Source of the DNA: Corallococcus soli
Lineage (GTDB): Bacteria > Myxococcota > Myxococcia > Myxococcales > Myxococcaceae
NCBI RefSeq assembly: GCF_014930455.1
Contig: NZ_JAAIYO010000012.1
Span: forward strand, 186,001-250,000
Reading direction: 5' to 3'
Length of the DNA: 64,000 bases
Shown here: one piece after another, positions 33,628 through 45,467 of the stretch
Layout of the letters: every line of letters starts with the position of its first letter
Numbering within the stretch: the first letter of the stretch is position 1
The notes under the pieces: model-generated
Databases searched by the model: none
What the model saw: only the letters and a program-made list of their open reading frames with translations
Told to the model about the DNA's origin: nothing
Position numbers and translations under genes: made by a program

Positions 33628-35181
33628 TCAGTTCCTTTCGGCCGGGTTGCCGTCGGAGGAGCCGTCGCCGTTGCGCATGAACAGGTGGGCGCCCTTCTCC
33701 AGCAGCAGGCCCCCCAGCTCGCTGCGCTTCTCCCAGAGCTTCTTGGGCGCGCCACCCAGCCGGCGCAGGTCCTCCGGCTGCAGGTTCGCCGCGCGCCAGG
33801 TGAGCTGCTCCACCGCGTCGAAGAACTTGCCCGCCATCTCGCGCGAGGACATGCGCGACAGCTGCTCCAGCGAGAAGCCCTTGTCCGCGAGCAGGCCCGC
33901 GGAGCCCGCGGCCCACGTCTCCGACGCCTTGTTGCCGCGCACGCCGCTGCCCGGCCGGGCGATCTGCACCGGCTCGTACACCGTGGGGCGCGTCTCCGGG
34001 ATGACGTTCAGCTTGCGGCCGATCTTCTCGAAGGTGTCCAGCACCTGGTCCAGCTGCGCGTCGGTGTGCGTGGCCATGTAGCTGGTGCGGATGAGCGCGT
34101 GGCCCGCCTCCACCGCCGGGGGGATGACGGGGTTGGCGAACACGCCCGCCTCGTGCAGCGCGCGCCAGAAGCGGAAGCACTTCACCTGATCGCCGATGTG
34201 CACCGGCACCACCGGCGTCACCGACACGCCCGTGTCGAAGCCCATGGCGCGGAAGCCATTGTGCATCTTCTCCGCGATGTCCAGCAGGCGCACGCGGCGC
34301 TCCGGCTCCGCCTCGATGATCTCCGTCGCCTTGAGCGCCGCCGCGATGGACGCGGGCGTCATGGACGCGGAGAAGATGACCGAGCGGGCCTTGTGGCGGA
34401 TGTAGTTGATGACGTCGAACGGCCCCGCGAGCACGCCGCCCAGCGACGCGAAGCTCTTGGAGAACGTCCCCATGACCAGGTCGACGTCCTTCTCCATGCC
34501 GAAGTATTCGGAGGTGCCCCGGCCCAGCTCGCCCAGCACGCCCATGGCGTGCGCGTCATCCGTCATCACGCGCGCGTTGTACTGCTTGGACAGCTCCACG
34601 ATGCGGGGCAGGTTGCAGACGTCGCCCTCCATGGAGAACACGCCGTCCGTGACGATGATCTTCCCGGCGCCCGGCTCCGCGGCGGCCAGCAGCTGCTCCA
34701 GGTGCTCCATGTCGTTGTGGCGGAACTTGCGCTCCGTCGCGAACGACAGGCGCACGCCGTCCACCAGCGAGGCATGGTTCTGCCGGTCGCTGAAGACGAT
34801 GTCGTGGCGGCCCAGGATGGATGCGAGCGCCAGGTTCGTCTGGAAGCCGGTGGAGATGACGATGGCCGACTCGCGGTTGAGGAACTTCGCCAGCCGCGCC
34901 TCCAGCTCCTCATGCAGCGCGAGCGTGCCGTTGAGCAGGCGAGACCCCGAGCACGTCGTGCCGAACTTCTCCGTCGCCTTGATGGCCGCTTCCTTGACGC
35001 GCGGATCCGCGGCCAGGCCCAGGTAGTTGTTCGAGCCCACCATGATGACCCGGCGACCTTCGATCTCCACCTCCGTGGAGCCGTGCGACGCTTCGATCGC
35101 CCGGAAGTACGGATACAGGCCGGTGGCCTTGGCGATGCGGTAGTCCTTCCAGGTACGGCACTTGTCGAACACGTCGCTCAT
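33628..35181 (-). CDS. spt: Serine palmitoyltransferase (alpha-oxoamine synthase)
   Basis: Condenses serine with an acyl-CoA to start sphingolipid synthesis. The PLP enzyme shows 'NHASLVDGVRLSF' (His136), 'TDDAHAMGVLG' (Asp209, His211) and the PLP lysine Lys242 in 'GTFSKSFASLGG'. The family also includes glycine C-acetyltransferase and KAPA synthase. The sphingolipid setting (acyltransferase, PAP2 and RND transporter) favours serine palmitoyltransferase. At 517 residues it is about 110 longer than usual: a C-terminal helical tail from about residue 400 ('FSLEQLSRMSSREMAGKFFD') is extra. A promoter match lies about 115 bases upstream. Confidence 0.85.
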   Translation of the reverse strand: MSDVFDKCRTWKDYRIAKATGLYPYFRAIEASHGSTEVEIEGRRVIMVGSNNYLGLAADPRVKEAAIKATEKFGTTCSGSRLLNGTLALHEELEARLAKFLNRESAIVISTGFQTNLALASILGRHDIVFSDRQNHASLVDGVRLSFATERKFRHNDMEHLEQLLAAAEPGAGKIIVTDGVFSMEGDVCNLPRIVELSKQYNARVMTDDAHAMGVLGELGRGTSEYFGMEKDVDLVMGTFSKSFASLGGVLAGPFDVINYIRHKARSVIFSASMTPASIAAALKATEIIEAEPERRVRLLDIAEKMHNGFRAMGFDTGVSVTPVVPVHIGDQVKCFRFWRALHEAGVFANPVIPPAVEAGHALIRTSYMATHTDAQLDQVLDTFEKIGRKLNVIPETRPTVYEPVQIARPGSGVRGNKASETWAAGSAGLLADKGFSLEQLSRMSSREMAGKFFDAVEQLTWRAANLQPEDLRRLGGAPKKLWEKRSELGGLLLEKGAHLFMRNGDGSSDGNPAERN

Positions 35182-35558
35182 GGTGGTCTTTCTTACGCGT
35201 CGGGGGGTGATCCGAGCCGGTTTCCGTATGCAGGGCTCGTTCCGGTGTCGGACCGCCCGGTGCGCGCGACCACCCAGGGGACGACGCGTGGGGGTGAATA
35301 AAGAGGGAAATCCGCACTGTCAAGGCAGCGACGTTTCCCGAGCACGCCGCATGGGACATCCATGTCAGGGCGCGCCTTGACAGTCATGCCCCATCAGTGG
35401 CACGCCGCGCCTCCTGAACGTTGTCCACCAGTGGATGCTCCAACACCCCGAGCACACACGGGTTCACACGGGGAATGGGTTCCCGGGGGCCGGCTGTTTC
35501 GGGGGCCGGGCTCGTGGCCGGCTTCTTGCTGCGCCGGCACGCATCAGAGGAGCAGACG
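35182..35558. other. Divergent intergenic region between spt and the RND transporter gene
   Basis: 377 bases without a gene, serving two divergent units. The minus strand has a promoter match at 35295-35323. The plus strand has a perfect TTGACA at 35377-35382 without a good -10 box. The block from 35295 to 35325 is AT-richer than the surroundings. I see no further feature. Confidence 0.5.
35295..35323 (-). promoter_or_regulatory. Likely housekeeping promoter for spt
   Basis: On the minus strand TTGACA (35323-35318) and TATTCA (35300-35295) are 17 bases apart. The -35 is perfect; the -10 agrees at 3 of 6 positions (TAT). The spacer and flank are AT-richer than the region around them. The start point would be near 35288, leaving a leader of about 107 bases. 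Confidence 0.5.
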
Positions 35559-38096
35559 GTGTCCCAGACGCGACGACAGCGGTGGTTCGACGGCTTCATC
35601 CGGACAGTGATGTCGCGCCCCTGGCAGGTGCTGCTCGCCGTCGCCCTGGTGACGGTCGGCGCGGGCCTCATCGCGTCGAGGCTGGAGTTCCGCGGCTCCT
35701 TCGTGGAGCTGCTACCGGAGGGTGCCCCTGAGGTCCGGGATCTGACACGCGTGTCAGAGAAGGCGGGGGGCGACGGGTACCTGGTCCTCATGGCGAAGGG
35801 CGCGACGCCGGAGGCCCTCAAGCGCTACGCCGCCGAACTTCAGGCGCGGCTGGAGGCCCTGCCGGAGGTCCGCTACGTCGAGCATCGCTATGACGTGGCC
35901 TTCTTCCGCCGCCACGCGCTGCTGCTGCTGCCCACGGAGAAGGTGGCCGCGCTCCGCCAGGATCTCCAGGCCCGGGTCCGCTACGAGAAGGAGCGCGCAA
36001 GCCCCCTGTTCGTGGACCTGGGCGCGGAGGAGGCGCCGCCCACCTTCGAGGAGATCGCCCGGAAGCATACGCCTGACACGGCGATGCCGGAGATGCTGGC
36101 CAGCAGGGACGGCTCCGAGGTCTACCTGATGATCAAGCCGTCGGGGACGGCGGGGGACCTGGACTTCGCCCGGCGCTTCGTGGCGACGGCGCTGGAGACG
36201 GGCCGCGCGCTCGCGGCGGCGAGCTATCCGGGCGTGACGCTGGAGGCGACGGGCAACTTCCAGAACCGCATTGAAGAGGACGCGGTGATGCGCCGCGACT
36301 TGTCGAACGCGGGCCTGCTGTCCGCGCTCATCGCCGTGGGGCTCATCCTGCTGGCGACGCGGCGCGTGTCGGCGCTGGCGGTGGTGGGCATGCCGGTGGT
36401 GGTGGGGCTGGTGCTGACGTTCGCGTTCGCGCAGGGCGCCATCGGGCACCTCAACATCGTGACGGGCTTCCTCGTCGCCATCCTCATCGGCCTGGGCATC
36501 GAGTACGGCGTGCACCTGGCGATGCGCTACTGGGAGGAGCGGGAGCGCCACGGAGTGCGCGAGGCGCTGACGGCCGCCGTGCGCGGCACCTTCGGGGGCG
36601 CCCTCACGTCCGCCTTCACCAACGCGGCGGCGTTCTTCGTGCTGATGCTGGCGCAGTTCCACGCCTTCCAGCAGTTCGGCCTGCTCGCGGGCCTGGGCGT
36701 GCTCATGGCGGTGCTGTCCGCTTACGCGGTGGGCCCGTCGCTGCTCGCCATCGCGGAGCGCATCCGGCCCTTCCGCAAGGAGCCCGCGCAGGGTGGGGTG
36801 CCCCAGGCCCAGGAGGCCCTGGTGTCGCCCACCCCCGCCGCGCCGGCCGCCCCGGAGAAGCCGTGGCGGCGCTGGCCCACCGGGCTCATCACCGCCATCG
36901 CGCTCCTGGTCGTGGGCTTCGCCGCGTACTCGGTGCGGGTCGCGCCCCACCTGGGCTTCGAGACGAACCTGCGCAACCTGAAGGGGGACTCTCCGGCGTC
37001 GCGGCTGGATGACCACATCACGGAGCAGATCGGCGCGCCGCTCAACCCGGCCATCCTGGCGGTGGATTCGCTGGAGCAGGTGCGGGAGGTGGAGGCCGTC
37101 ATCGCCCGGGTGAAGGCGGAGAACGGCGCGAACTCCGTGTTCCTGCGCACCGCCTCCCTGGGGGACCTGGTGCCCTCGGACACGGCGGGCCACGCGGCGG
37201 AGCTGGGCCTCATCCGCGCGCTCCTGGACGGGCTCCCGGCCTCCTCGCAGGCTGACGCGCGGGTGAAGGACTTCCGGGCCCTGGTGGACGCGAAGCCGTA
37301 TGGCCTGGAGCAGGTGCCGGTGGAGGCGCGTCGCCGCTTCGAGGCGGTGGGCGGCCAGGGCCTGTTCCTGCTGCTGTTCCCTTCGGTGTCCAACTACGAC
37401 ACGCAGGATCTGAACCGCTGGGCGGCGCAGCTGGATCAGGTGGTGGCGGGGGCGAAGCAGAAGGGCATCGACCTGGCGGTGCTGGACAGCAACCGCATCG
37501 CGGCGCGCATCTTCACGCTGGTCCAGGCGGACGGTCCGTTCATCCTCTGGGCGGCGGCCGCGGTGGTGTTCGCGGTCATCTTCATCAGCCTGCGCAGCTT
37601 CAAGAAGGCGCTGCTGGTGGCGGGCCCGCTGTTCCTGGGCATGACCTGCCTGGCGGGAGGGATGTACCTCTTCGACGTGCAGCTCAACTTCATCAACGCG
37701 GTGGTGCTGCCCAACCTGCTGGCCATCGCGGTGGACAACTCGGTGCACCTGTACCACCGGTACGAGGAAGAGGGCCCCGGGTCGCTGGGACGGGTGGTGC
37801 GCAACACCGGCTTCGCCGCGGTGATCGCGACCCTGTCCAACGCGGCGGGCTACGGAGCGCTGCTGGTCGCCAACCACCAGGGCCTGCGGAGCATCGGACA
37901 GATTGCGCTGCTGGGGGTCGTGTCCACCTTCCTGGGGACGACGGTGTTCTTCCCGGCCATGCTGGCGCTGCTGGAGCGGTGGAGGGGGCGGCGGTCCGCG
38001 GTGGTGCCCGAAGCAGGGGCGGTGGTGCGGAGCCTCAATCTCGGAGGGGCCGACGAGCTGTCGGCCGAATCGCCGGGGGAGCGCAAATCGGCGTGA
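35559..38096 (+). CDS. RND/MMPL-family lipid transporter (HpnN-like)
   Basis: An 845-residue inner-membrane protein. A GTG at 35559 follows an AGAGGAG site and gives the start 'MSQTRRQRWFDGFIRTVMSRP'. Two matching halves each have one helix, a large periplasmic domain and five helices, for example 'VVGLVLTFAFAQGAIGHLNIVTG' and 'LLAIAVDNSVHLYHRYEEEG'. 'GIEYGVHLAMRYWEER' is the MMPL/HpnN signature with the acidic proton-relay residues. Such pumps move hopanoids, glycolipids or other lipids. Its position between spt and the Aur1-like gene suggests sphingolipid or hopanoid export. The stop overlaps the next GTG by 4 bases. Confidence 0.88.
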   Translation: MSQTRRQRWFDGFIRTVMSRPWQVLLAVALVTVGAGLIASRLEFRGSFVELLPEGAPEVRDLTRVSEKAGGDGYLVLMAKGATPEALKRYAAELQARLEALPEVRYVEHRYDVAFFRRHALLLLPTEKVAALRQDLQARVRYEKERASPLFVDLGAEEAPPTFEEIARKHTPDTAMPEMLASRDGSEVYLMIKPSGTAGDLDFARRFVATALETGRALAAASYPGVTLEATGNFQNRIEEDAVMRRDLSNAGLLSALIAVGLILLATRRVSALAVVGMPVVVGLVLTFAFAQGAIGHLNIVTGFLVAILIGLGIEYGVHLAMRYWEERERHGVREALTAAVRGTFGGALTSAFTNAAAFFVLMLAQFHAFQQFGLLAGLGVLMAVLSAYAVGPSLLAIAERIRPFRKEPAQGGVPQAQEALVSPTPAAPAAPEKPWRRWPTGLITAIALLVVGFAAYSVRVAPHLGFETNLRNLKGDSPASRLDDHITEQIGAPLNPAILAVDSLEQVREVEAVIARVKAENGANSVFLRTASLGDLVPSDTAGHAAELGLIRALLDGLPASSQADARVKDFRALVDAKPYGLEQVPVEARRRFEAVGGQGLFLLLFPSVSNYDTQDLNRWAAQLDQVVAGAKQKGIDLAVLDSNRIAARIFTLVQADGPFILWAAAAVVFAVIFISLRSFKKALLVAGPLFLGMTCLAGGMYLFDVQLNFINAVVLPNLLAIAVDNSVHLYHRYEEEGPGSLGRVVRNTGFAAVIATLSNAAGYGALLVANHQGLRSIGQIALLGVVSTFLGTTVFFPAMLALLERWRGRRSAVVPEAGAVVRSLNLGGADELSAESPGERKSA

Positions 38097-39079
38097 ACAT
38101 CTGGTCTTTCAGCGGGGGGCGCGTGCTTCCCCATGTCTCAGTCCGGGGGCAGTCGGAGGGGGCGCTCGTGCGCTTCCGCCAGGTGGACCTCGTGCTGATG
38201 GCCGCCTGCTCGGTGGCGGCCCTGGTCTGCGTGGGCCCGGCCCGCTGGGCGCCCGGCTCCACCCGGAGCGCCTGCCTGTTCGGCCTGATGGCGCTGGGCG
38301 TGCCGCTGCTCCGCATGCTGGAGGCGCGCTTTCCGCGCCAGCCGCTCATCGCCATCGCGGCGGACTTCTGGCTGCTGCCCGTGTCGGCCCTGTCGCACGG
38401 GTGGCTGGGGCCCATCGTCGACTGGATGAACCCGCTGGTGAAGGACGCCCAGCTCATCGCGGTGGACGAGCGGCTCTTCGGCTTCCAGGCGGCGGTGTCG
38501 CTGTCCCACGTCGTGCCGCCGTGGGCGAACGACGTGCTGATGCTCTGCTACTACGGCCACTTCATCTGGCCGCTGCTGCTGGGCATCTTCCTGTACGCGC
38601 GCGGCCGGGGGCCCACGCCGGGCTTCGACGAATACCTGCTGGGCCTGGGGCTGCTCCTGAGCTTCAACTACGCGGCGTACTCGCTGGTGCCCGCGGTGGG
38701 CCCGCGCTACTTCCTCGTCGGCGCGTTCGACGGCGGGCTGCGCGGCTGGCTGCTCACGCCGCTGCTGGAGTCGATGATGCGCGGGCCGGTGTACACCCGG
38801 GACTGCTTCCCGTCCGGACACACCGGGGTGGCGCTGGTGGTGCTCTTCTACGCGTTCCGGTTCGCCCGGCGCTTCTTCTGGGTGATGCTGTTCCCCGGCC
38901 TGGGCCTCATCTTCGCGACGCTGTCCGGGCGCTTCCACTACACCATCGACCTGGTGTGCGCGGTGCCCCTGGTCCTCGTGGTGACGGGGCTGGCCCTGGC
39001 GCTGTCCCGGGCCGCCCGGCAGCGGGCGGTGGAACAGAACGCGCGCTCCGTGCCGGTGGACGCTATCGTCAGGCCCTGA
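38093..39079 (+). CDS. PAP2/Aur1-like membrane phosphatase or phosphotransferase
   Basis: A 328-residue membrane protein whose GTG overlaps the stop of the transporter gene (GTGA), with a GGGGGAG site before it. It has about seven hydrophobic segments. Active-site motifs are 'RDCFPSGHTGVALVV' (His) and 'SGRFHYTIDL' (His, Asp), plus 'VPAVGPRYFLVG'. This matches the PAP2_3/Aur1 group, which includes inositol-phosphorylceramide synthase. A head-group transfer step on ceramide is therefore plausible in this locus, but a plain lipid-phosphate phosphatase is equally possible. Confidence 0.82.
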   Translation: MNIWSFSGGRVLPHVSVRGQSEGALVRFRQVDLVLMAACSVAALVCVGPARWAPGSTRSACLFGLMALGVPLLRMLEARFPRQPLIAIAADFWLLPVSALSHGWLGPIVDWMNPLVKDAQLIAVDERLFGFQAAVSLSHVVPPWANDVLMLCYYGHFIWPLLLGIFLYARGRGPTPGFDEYLLGLGLLLSFNYAAYSLVPAVGPRYFLVGAFDGGLRGWLLTPLLESMMRGPVYTRDCFPSGHTGVALVVLFYAFRFARRFFWVMLFPGLGLIFATLSGRFHYTIDLVCAVPLVLVVTGLALALSRAARQRAVEQNARSVPVDAIVRP

Positions 39080-39144
39080 AGCGCCAGCCGGTCGCCCCAT
39101 GGCGGGGGTGGACGTGCGCTGGCGCCCCTCGTTGAGGCCCGTCC

Positions 39145-40353
39145 ATGTCCGCCCGGCCCGTGCTCTCGCAACGCGTCTCCCGCTTCGGCACCACCGTCTT
39201 CTCCGAGTTCAGCGCGCTGGCGCTGAAGCACCACGCCGTGAACCTGGGGCAGGGCTTCCCCGACTTCGACGGGCCGGAGGAGGTCAAGCGGGCCGCCTGG
39301 GAGGCCATCCAGGGCGGCGTCAACCAGTACGCCCCGGGCGTGGGCGCGAAGGGGCTGCGCGACGCCATCGCGGAGCACTCGCAGCGCTTCTACGGCCACG
39401 CCGTGGATCCGGACACCATGGTGTCCGTCACCAGCGGCGCGACGGAGGCCATCCTCGACGTGCTCCTGGGGCTGGTGGATCCGGGCGACGAGGTCATCGT
39501 CTTCGAGCCGTTCTACGACTCCTACGACGCCAGCATCGCCTTCGTCGGCGCCACGGCGCGCTACGTGCCCATCCGTCCGCCGGACGCGGAGCACGCCGCG
39601 TGGTGGTTTGATCGGGACGAGGTGAGGGCGGCCTTCGGCCCGCGCACGCGGCTGCTCATCCTCAACTCGCCCCACAACCCCACGGGCAAGGTCTTCACCC
39701 GCGAAGAGCTGGAGTTCCTGGGCAACCTCTGCGCCGAGCACGACGTGAAGGTGCTGTCGGATGAAGTCTACGAGCACATCGTCTTTGCCCCCGCGCGTCA
39801 CATCCGCGCCGCCACGGTGCCGGTGCTCGCGGACCGCACGGTGACGGTGAGCAGCGCGGGCAAGTCCTTCAGCCTCACCGGGTGGAAGATTGGCTGGATC
39901 ATCGCGCCGCCGCCCCTGCGGGACGCCGTGCAGCGCGCGCACCAGTTCGTCACCTTCGCCACCGCGTCCCCGTTCCAGGCGGCCATGGCCGTGGCGCTGC
40001 GGATGCCGGACGCGTACTTCCAGGGGCTGACGGCGCTCTACACCGCGAAGCGTGAGCGGCTGCTCGCGGGCCTGCGCGCGGCGGGGCTCACCGCGCATTC
40101 CCCCGAGGGCAGCTACTTCATCCTCGCGGACATCGCGGGCTACGGCTTCGAGGACGACGTGGCCTTCTGCCGGCACCTGGTGACGCAGGTGGGCGTGGCG
40201 GGCATCCCCCCCAGCGTCTTCTACGGCGCGGAGCACCGGCACCTGGGCCAGCGCTTCGCGCGCTTCGCCTTCTGCAAGACGGAAGGGGTGCTCGACGAGG
40301 CCGCGCGCCGGCTGCGCGAGAAGCTGCCCGCGCTCGCCGCGGCGAAGCGCTGA
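39145..40353 (+). CDS. Class I/II aminotransferase (kynurenine/methionine aminotransferase type)
   Basis: A 402-residue PLP enzyme. The start 'FSEFSALALKHHAVNLGQGFPDFDGPEEV' is typical of the KAT/YbdL subgroup. PLP motifs include 'SGATEAILDVLLGLV', 'LNSPHNPTGKVFTREEL' (Asn), 'LSDEVYEHIVF' (Asp, Tyr) and 'SSAGKSFSLTGWKIGW' (Schiff-base Lys). The C-terminal 'RFAFCKTEGVLDEAARRL' contains the carboxylate-binding Arg. It transaminates aromatic amino acids, glutamine or methionine. The methyltransferase gene starts 19 bases downstream. Confidence 0.9.
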   Translation: MSARPVLSQRVSRFGTTVFSEFSALALKHHAVNLGQGFPDFDGPEEVKRAAWEAIQGGVNQYAPGVGAKGLRDAIAEHSQRFYGHAVDPDTMVSVTSGATEAILDVLLGLVDPGDEVIVFEPFYDSYDASIAFVGATARYVPIRPPDAEHAAWWFDRDEVRAAFGPRTRLLILNSPHNPTGKVFTREELEFLGNLCAEHDVKVLSDEVYEHIVFAPARHIRAATVPVLADRTVTVSSAGKSFSLTGWKIGWIIAPPPLRDAVQRAHQFVTFATASPFQAAMAVALRMPDAYFQGLTALYTAKRERLLAGLRAAGLTAHSPEGSYFILADIAGYGFEDDVAFCRHLVTQVGVAGIPPSVFYGAEHRHLGQRFARFAFCKTEGVLDEAARRLREKLPALAAAKR

Positions 40354-40372
40354 AGCCCCGCCCGGCGCGCCC

Positions 40373-41101
40373 GTGTCCGACGACTTCTTCGGGGAGCTGT
40401 ACCTGCGCAGCACGCTGCCGTTCCTCTCCGAGGAGGTGACGGCCCGGGAAGGGGAGTACCTGGCCCGGGCGTTCGCGTCCGTGGACGGGCCCGTGGTGGA
40501 CCTGGGCTGTGGCCACGGGCGTCATGCGGCGCGGCTCAACGCGGAGGGCGCGCTGGCCGGGCGGGTGGTGGGCCTGGAGCGGGATCCGCTGTCGCTGCGC
40601 CTGCGCCGGCCCGGCTTCCCGGTGGTGCGGGGCGACCTGCGGGCGCTGCCCTTCCAGGCCGGGTCGCTGGGGGGCGCCTACGCCTGGTATTCGACACTCT
40701 TCGCCTTCTCCGACGAGGAGCACGTCCAGGTGCTGCGCGAGGTGGCGCGGGTGCTCAGGCCCGGGGGGCTGCTCGTCTTCCAGACGGTGCCGTACGAGCG
40801 GCTGGCGCGATCCCCGGGCGCGGCGTTCCGGGAGCGGTTACCGGATGGGAGTCTCCTGGAGGAGGAGAGCCGCTTCGACGCGATGCGTGGGAGGGACGTG
40901 GGGCAGCGCCAATTGACGCTGCCGGAGGGACGCGTGCTGCGAGCGGCGTACGCCATTCGTTACTATCCTCTTGCGGAACTCAGGGGGCTGTTGGAAAGCA
41001 CGGGCTTTTCGATGGCATGGGTGCACGGAGGCCTGGATGGCGGGCCGATGACACCCGACTCGACCGACCTCATCGTGGGAGCAGGGCTCCGGCAGGGCTG
41101 A
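40373..41101 (+). CDS. Class I SAM-dependent methyltransferase, substrate unknown
   Basis: A 242-residue cytoplasmic methyltransferase starting at GTG. The Rossmann SAM site is 'VVDLGCGHGRHAARLN', followed by 'VVGLERDPLSLRLRR' (acidic ribose residue) and 'GDLRALPFQAGSLGGAYAWYSTLF'. The substrate domain is not diagnostic. It lies between the aminotransferase and HMG-CoA lyase genes on the same strand and may be co-transcribed with them. A small-molecule substrate is likely but unproven. Confidence 0.82.
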   Translation: MSDDFFGELYLRSTLPFLSEEVTAREGEYLARAFASVDGPVVDLGCGHGRHAARLNAEGALAGRVVGLERDPLSLRLRRPGFPVVRGDLRALPFQAGSLGGAYAWYSTLFAFSDEEHVQVLREVARVLRPGGLLVFQTVPYERLARSPGAAFRERLPDGSLLEEESRFDAMRGRDVGQRQLTLPEGRVLRAAYAIRYYPLAELRGLLESTGFSMAWVHGGLDGGPMTPDSTDLIVGAGLRQG

Positions 41102-41136
41102 ACCAGGCCCGCGTACCGCGCCCAGGACACGTCCAA

Positions 41137-42111
41137 GTGGATCCGAAAGAACCAGCGCGAACGCGGGTCGGCCTGTTGGGGCAGCTGCCCCGCAAGGTCG
41201 ACGTCTATGAGGTCGGTCCCCGCGACGGCCTCCAGAACGAACTGAGGACACTGCCCACCCGGGACAAGGCGCGGCTCATCAACGCGCTGGTCGCGGCGGG
41301 GGAGAAGCGCATCGAGGTGACGTCGTTCGTGTCACCCAAGTGGATCCCCCAGCTCGCGGACGCGGAGGAGCTGTTCAAGCTGGTGGGCCGCCGTCCGGGC
41401 GTCGTCTTCTCCGCGCTGGTGCCCAACCTCAAGGGCCTGGAGCGCGCGCAGGCGGCGGGCCTGGAGGAGGCCGCGGTGTTCATCTCCGCGTCGGAGGCCC
41501 ACTCCAAGAAGAACATCAACAAGACCATCGCGGAGGCGCTGGCCGGCGCGAAGGAGGTCACCGCCGCCGCCCGCAAGGCCGGGATGCGCGTGCGCGGCTA
41601 CCTGTCCACCGTCTGGGGCTGCCCCTACGAGGGCCACGTCCCGGTGGAGCGCGTGGTGGACATCTGCCGCCAGCTCGTGGATGCGGGCATCTACCAGCTC
41701 AGCCTGGGCGACACGATCGGCGTGGGCACCCCCCGGCAGACGGAGGAGATCCTGGGCGCCCTGCTGGCGCACATGCCGGTGGACACCCTGGCCCTGCACC
41801 TGCACGACACCCGGGGCACCGCGCTGGCCAACGCGCTGGTCGGCCTGTCCGCGGGCGTCACCACGTTCGACGCGAGCATCGGGGGGCTGGGCGGCTGTCC
41901 CTACGCCCCCGGGGCCGCGGGCAACCTGGCCTCCGAGGACGCCGTGTTCATGCTGCACGGCATGGGCGTGGACACCGGCATCGACCTGGACAAGCTGGTG
42001 GAGGCCGGGGAGATCGCCCAGGAGCTGATTGGCCGCAAGCTCGCGGGCAAGTACCTCCAGGCCGCGCTGGGCGAGCGGGAGAAGAAGTCCTCCCGCCGCG
42101 CGCAGACCTGA
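41137..42111 (+). CDS. Hydroxymethylglutaryl-CoA lyase
   Basis: Cleaves HMG-CoA to acetyl-CoA and acetoacetate in leucine breakdown. The 324-residue protein starts at a GTG (41137) with a short extra N-terminus. 'VYEVGPRDGLQNE' has the metal-binding Asp. 'VSPKWIPQLADAEEL' and 'SLGDTIGVGTPRQ' are family motifs, 'LHLHDTRGTALANAL' has two metal-binding His, and 'GGLGGCPYAPGAAGN' has the catalytic Cys. An enoyl-CoA hydratase, a carboxyltransferase and an acyl-CoA dehydrogenase lie within 6 kb and fit a leucine or isovalerate pathway. Confidence 0.93.
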   Translation: MDPKEPARTRVGLLGQLPRKVDVYEVGPRDGLQNELRTLPTRDKARLINALVAAGEKRIEVTSFVSPKWIPQLADAEELFKLVGRRPGVVFSALVPNLKGLERAQAAGLEEAAVFISASEAHSKKNINKTIAEALAGAKEVTAAARKAGMRVRGYLSTVWGCPYEGHVPVERVVDICRQLVDAGIYQLSLGDTIGVGTPRQTEEILGALLAHMPVDTLALHLHDTRGTALANALVGLSAGVTTFDASIGGLGGCPYAPGAAGNLASEDAVFMLHGMGVDTGIDLDKLVEAGEIAQELIGRKLAGKYLQAALGEREKKSSRRAQT

Positions 42112-42133
42112 GCCCCCGGGGGGGCCGCGCTTC

Positions 42134-44967
<2,834 letters not shown>

Positions 44968-44982
44968 GCCGCGCGAAAGCGA

Positions 44983-45026
44983 CAGGGGCGGCAAGCCCGC
45001 GGTCGCCCGCGGACCTTCCGCCCCTG
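44983..45026. terminator. Two-tier hairpin between convergent genes
   Basis: The outer stem CAGGGGCGG (44983-44991) pairs with CCGCCCCTG (45018-45026). Inside, CCGCGG (44997-45002), a TCGC loop and CCGCGG (45007-45012) form a second stem. It lies between the stop of the enoyl-CoA hydratase gene and that of the minus-strand YtxH gene, so it probably ends both transcripts. Confidence 0.6.
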
Positions 45027-45089
45027 ACACCGCCCGTAAGGCATCCTTCAGCGCGGGGTGACGGGTGCCTCACCCGTCACGGCGTGCGC

Positions 45090-45467
45090 TCAGGCGCTCG
45101 CGGTCTTCTCACCGCCGATGTTCACGCCCTGCTTGTTGATGTAGCCCATCGCCTTGTCCTTGACGGTGGTGCGCAGCTCGGTGCCCGGACGCGGCGCCAG
45201 CAGCAGGGCCACGACGCTGCCCGCGGCGGCGCCCAGCAGGAACGCGCCCAGGCCGCCCAGGCCCGTGCTCGCCGGCTTGTACGTCGTCAACCCCACATAC
45301 CGCAGCGCGTCGTCGGGGTCGAAGCTGTCCCAGGACTTCCGGGCCCTCTTCGAGGCCTGTCCGGCGTACTCGGGAACCTGGTCAAGCAGCTGGTGCGCCA
45401 GGAACTGGCGGTAGATCTTGCTCTTGGCCAAAGCCTTCGCCTGCCACGTCTTCTTCGCTCCGAACAT
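45090..45467 (-). CDS. YtxH-like membrane-associated small protein
   Basis: A 125-residue protein from the ATG at 45467, preceded by a strong AGGAGGGA site. The N-terminal 65 residues are charged and helical. 'LGAFLLGAAAGSVVALLLAPRPGTELR' is a single transmembrane helix with the APxxGxxxR motif of the YtxH family, found in stress-related envelope proteins. The tail is basic. The same frame stays open for 1.7 kb upstream, which is a shadow of the carboxyltransferase gene. Confidence 0.8.
   Translation of the reverse strand: MFGAKKTWQAKALAKSKIYRQFLAHQLLDQVPEYAGQASKRARKSWDSFDPDDALRYVGLTTYKPASTGLGGLGAFLLGAAAGSVVALLLAPRPGTELRTTVKDKAMGYINKQGVNIGGEKTASA

Noticed and set aside
32512-35301. 929-codon plus-strand open frame opposite spt and the acyltransferase
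   Set aside because: Composition is that of a GC-rich antisense shadow; the minus-strand genes have clear family motifs.
35397-35412. TGGCAC box before the RND transporter gene as a sigma-54 promoter
   Set aside because: No GC at the -12 position with correct spacing.
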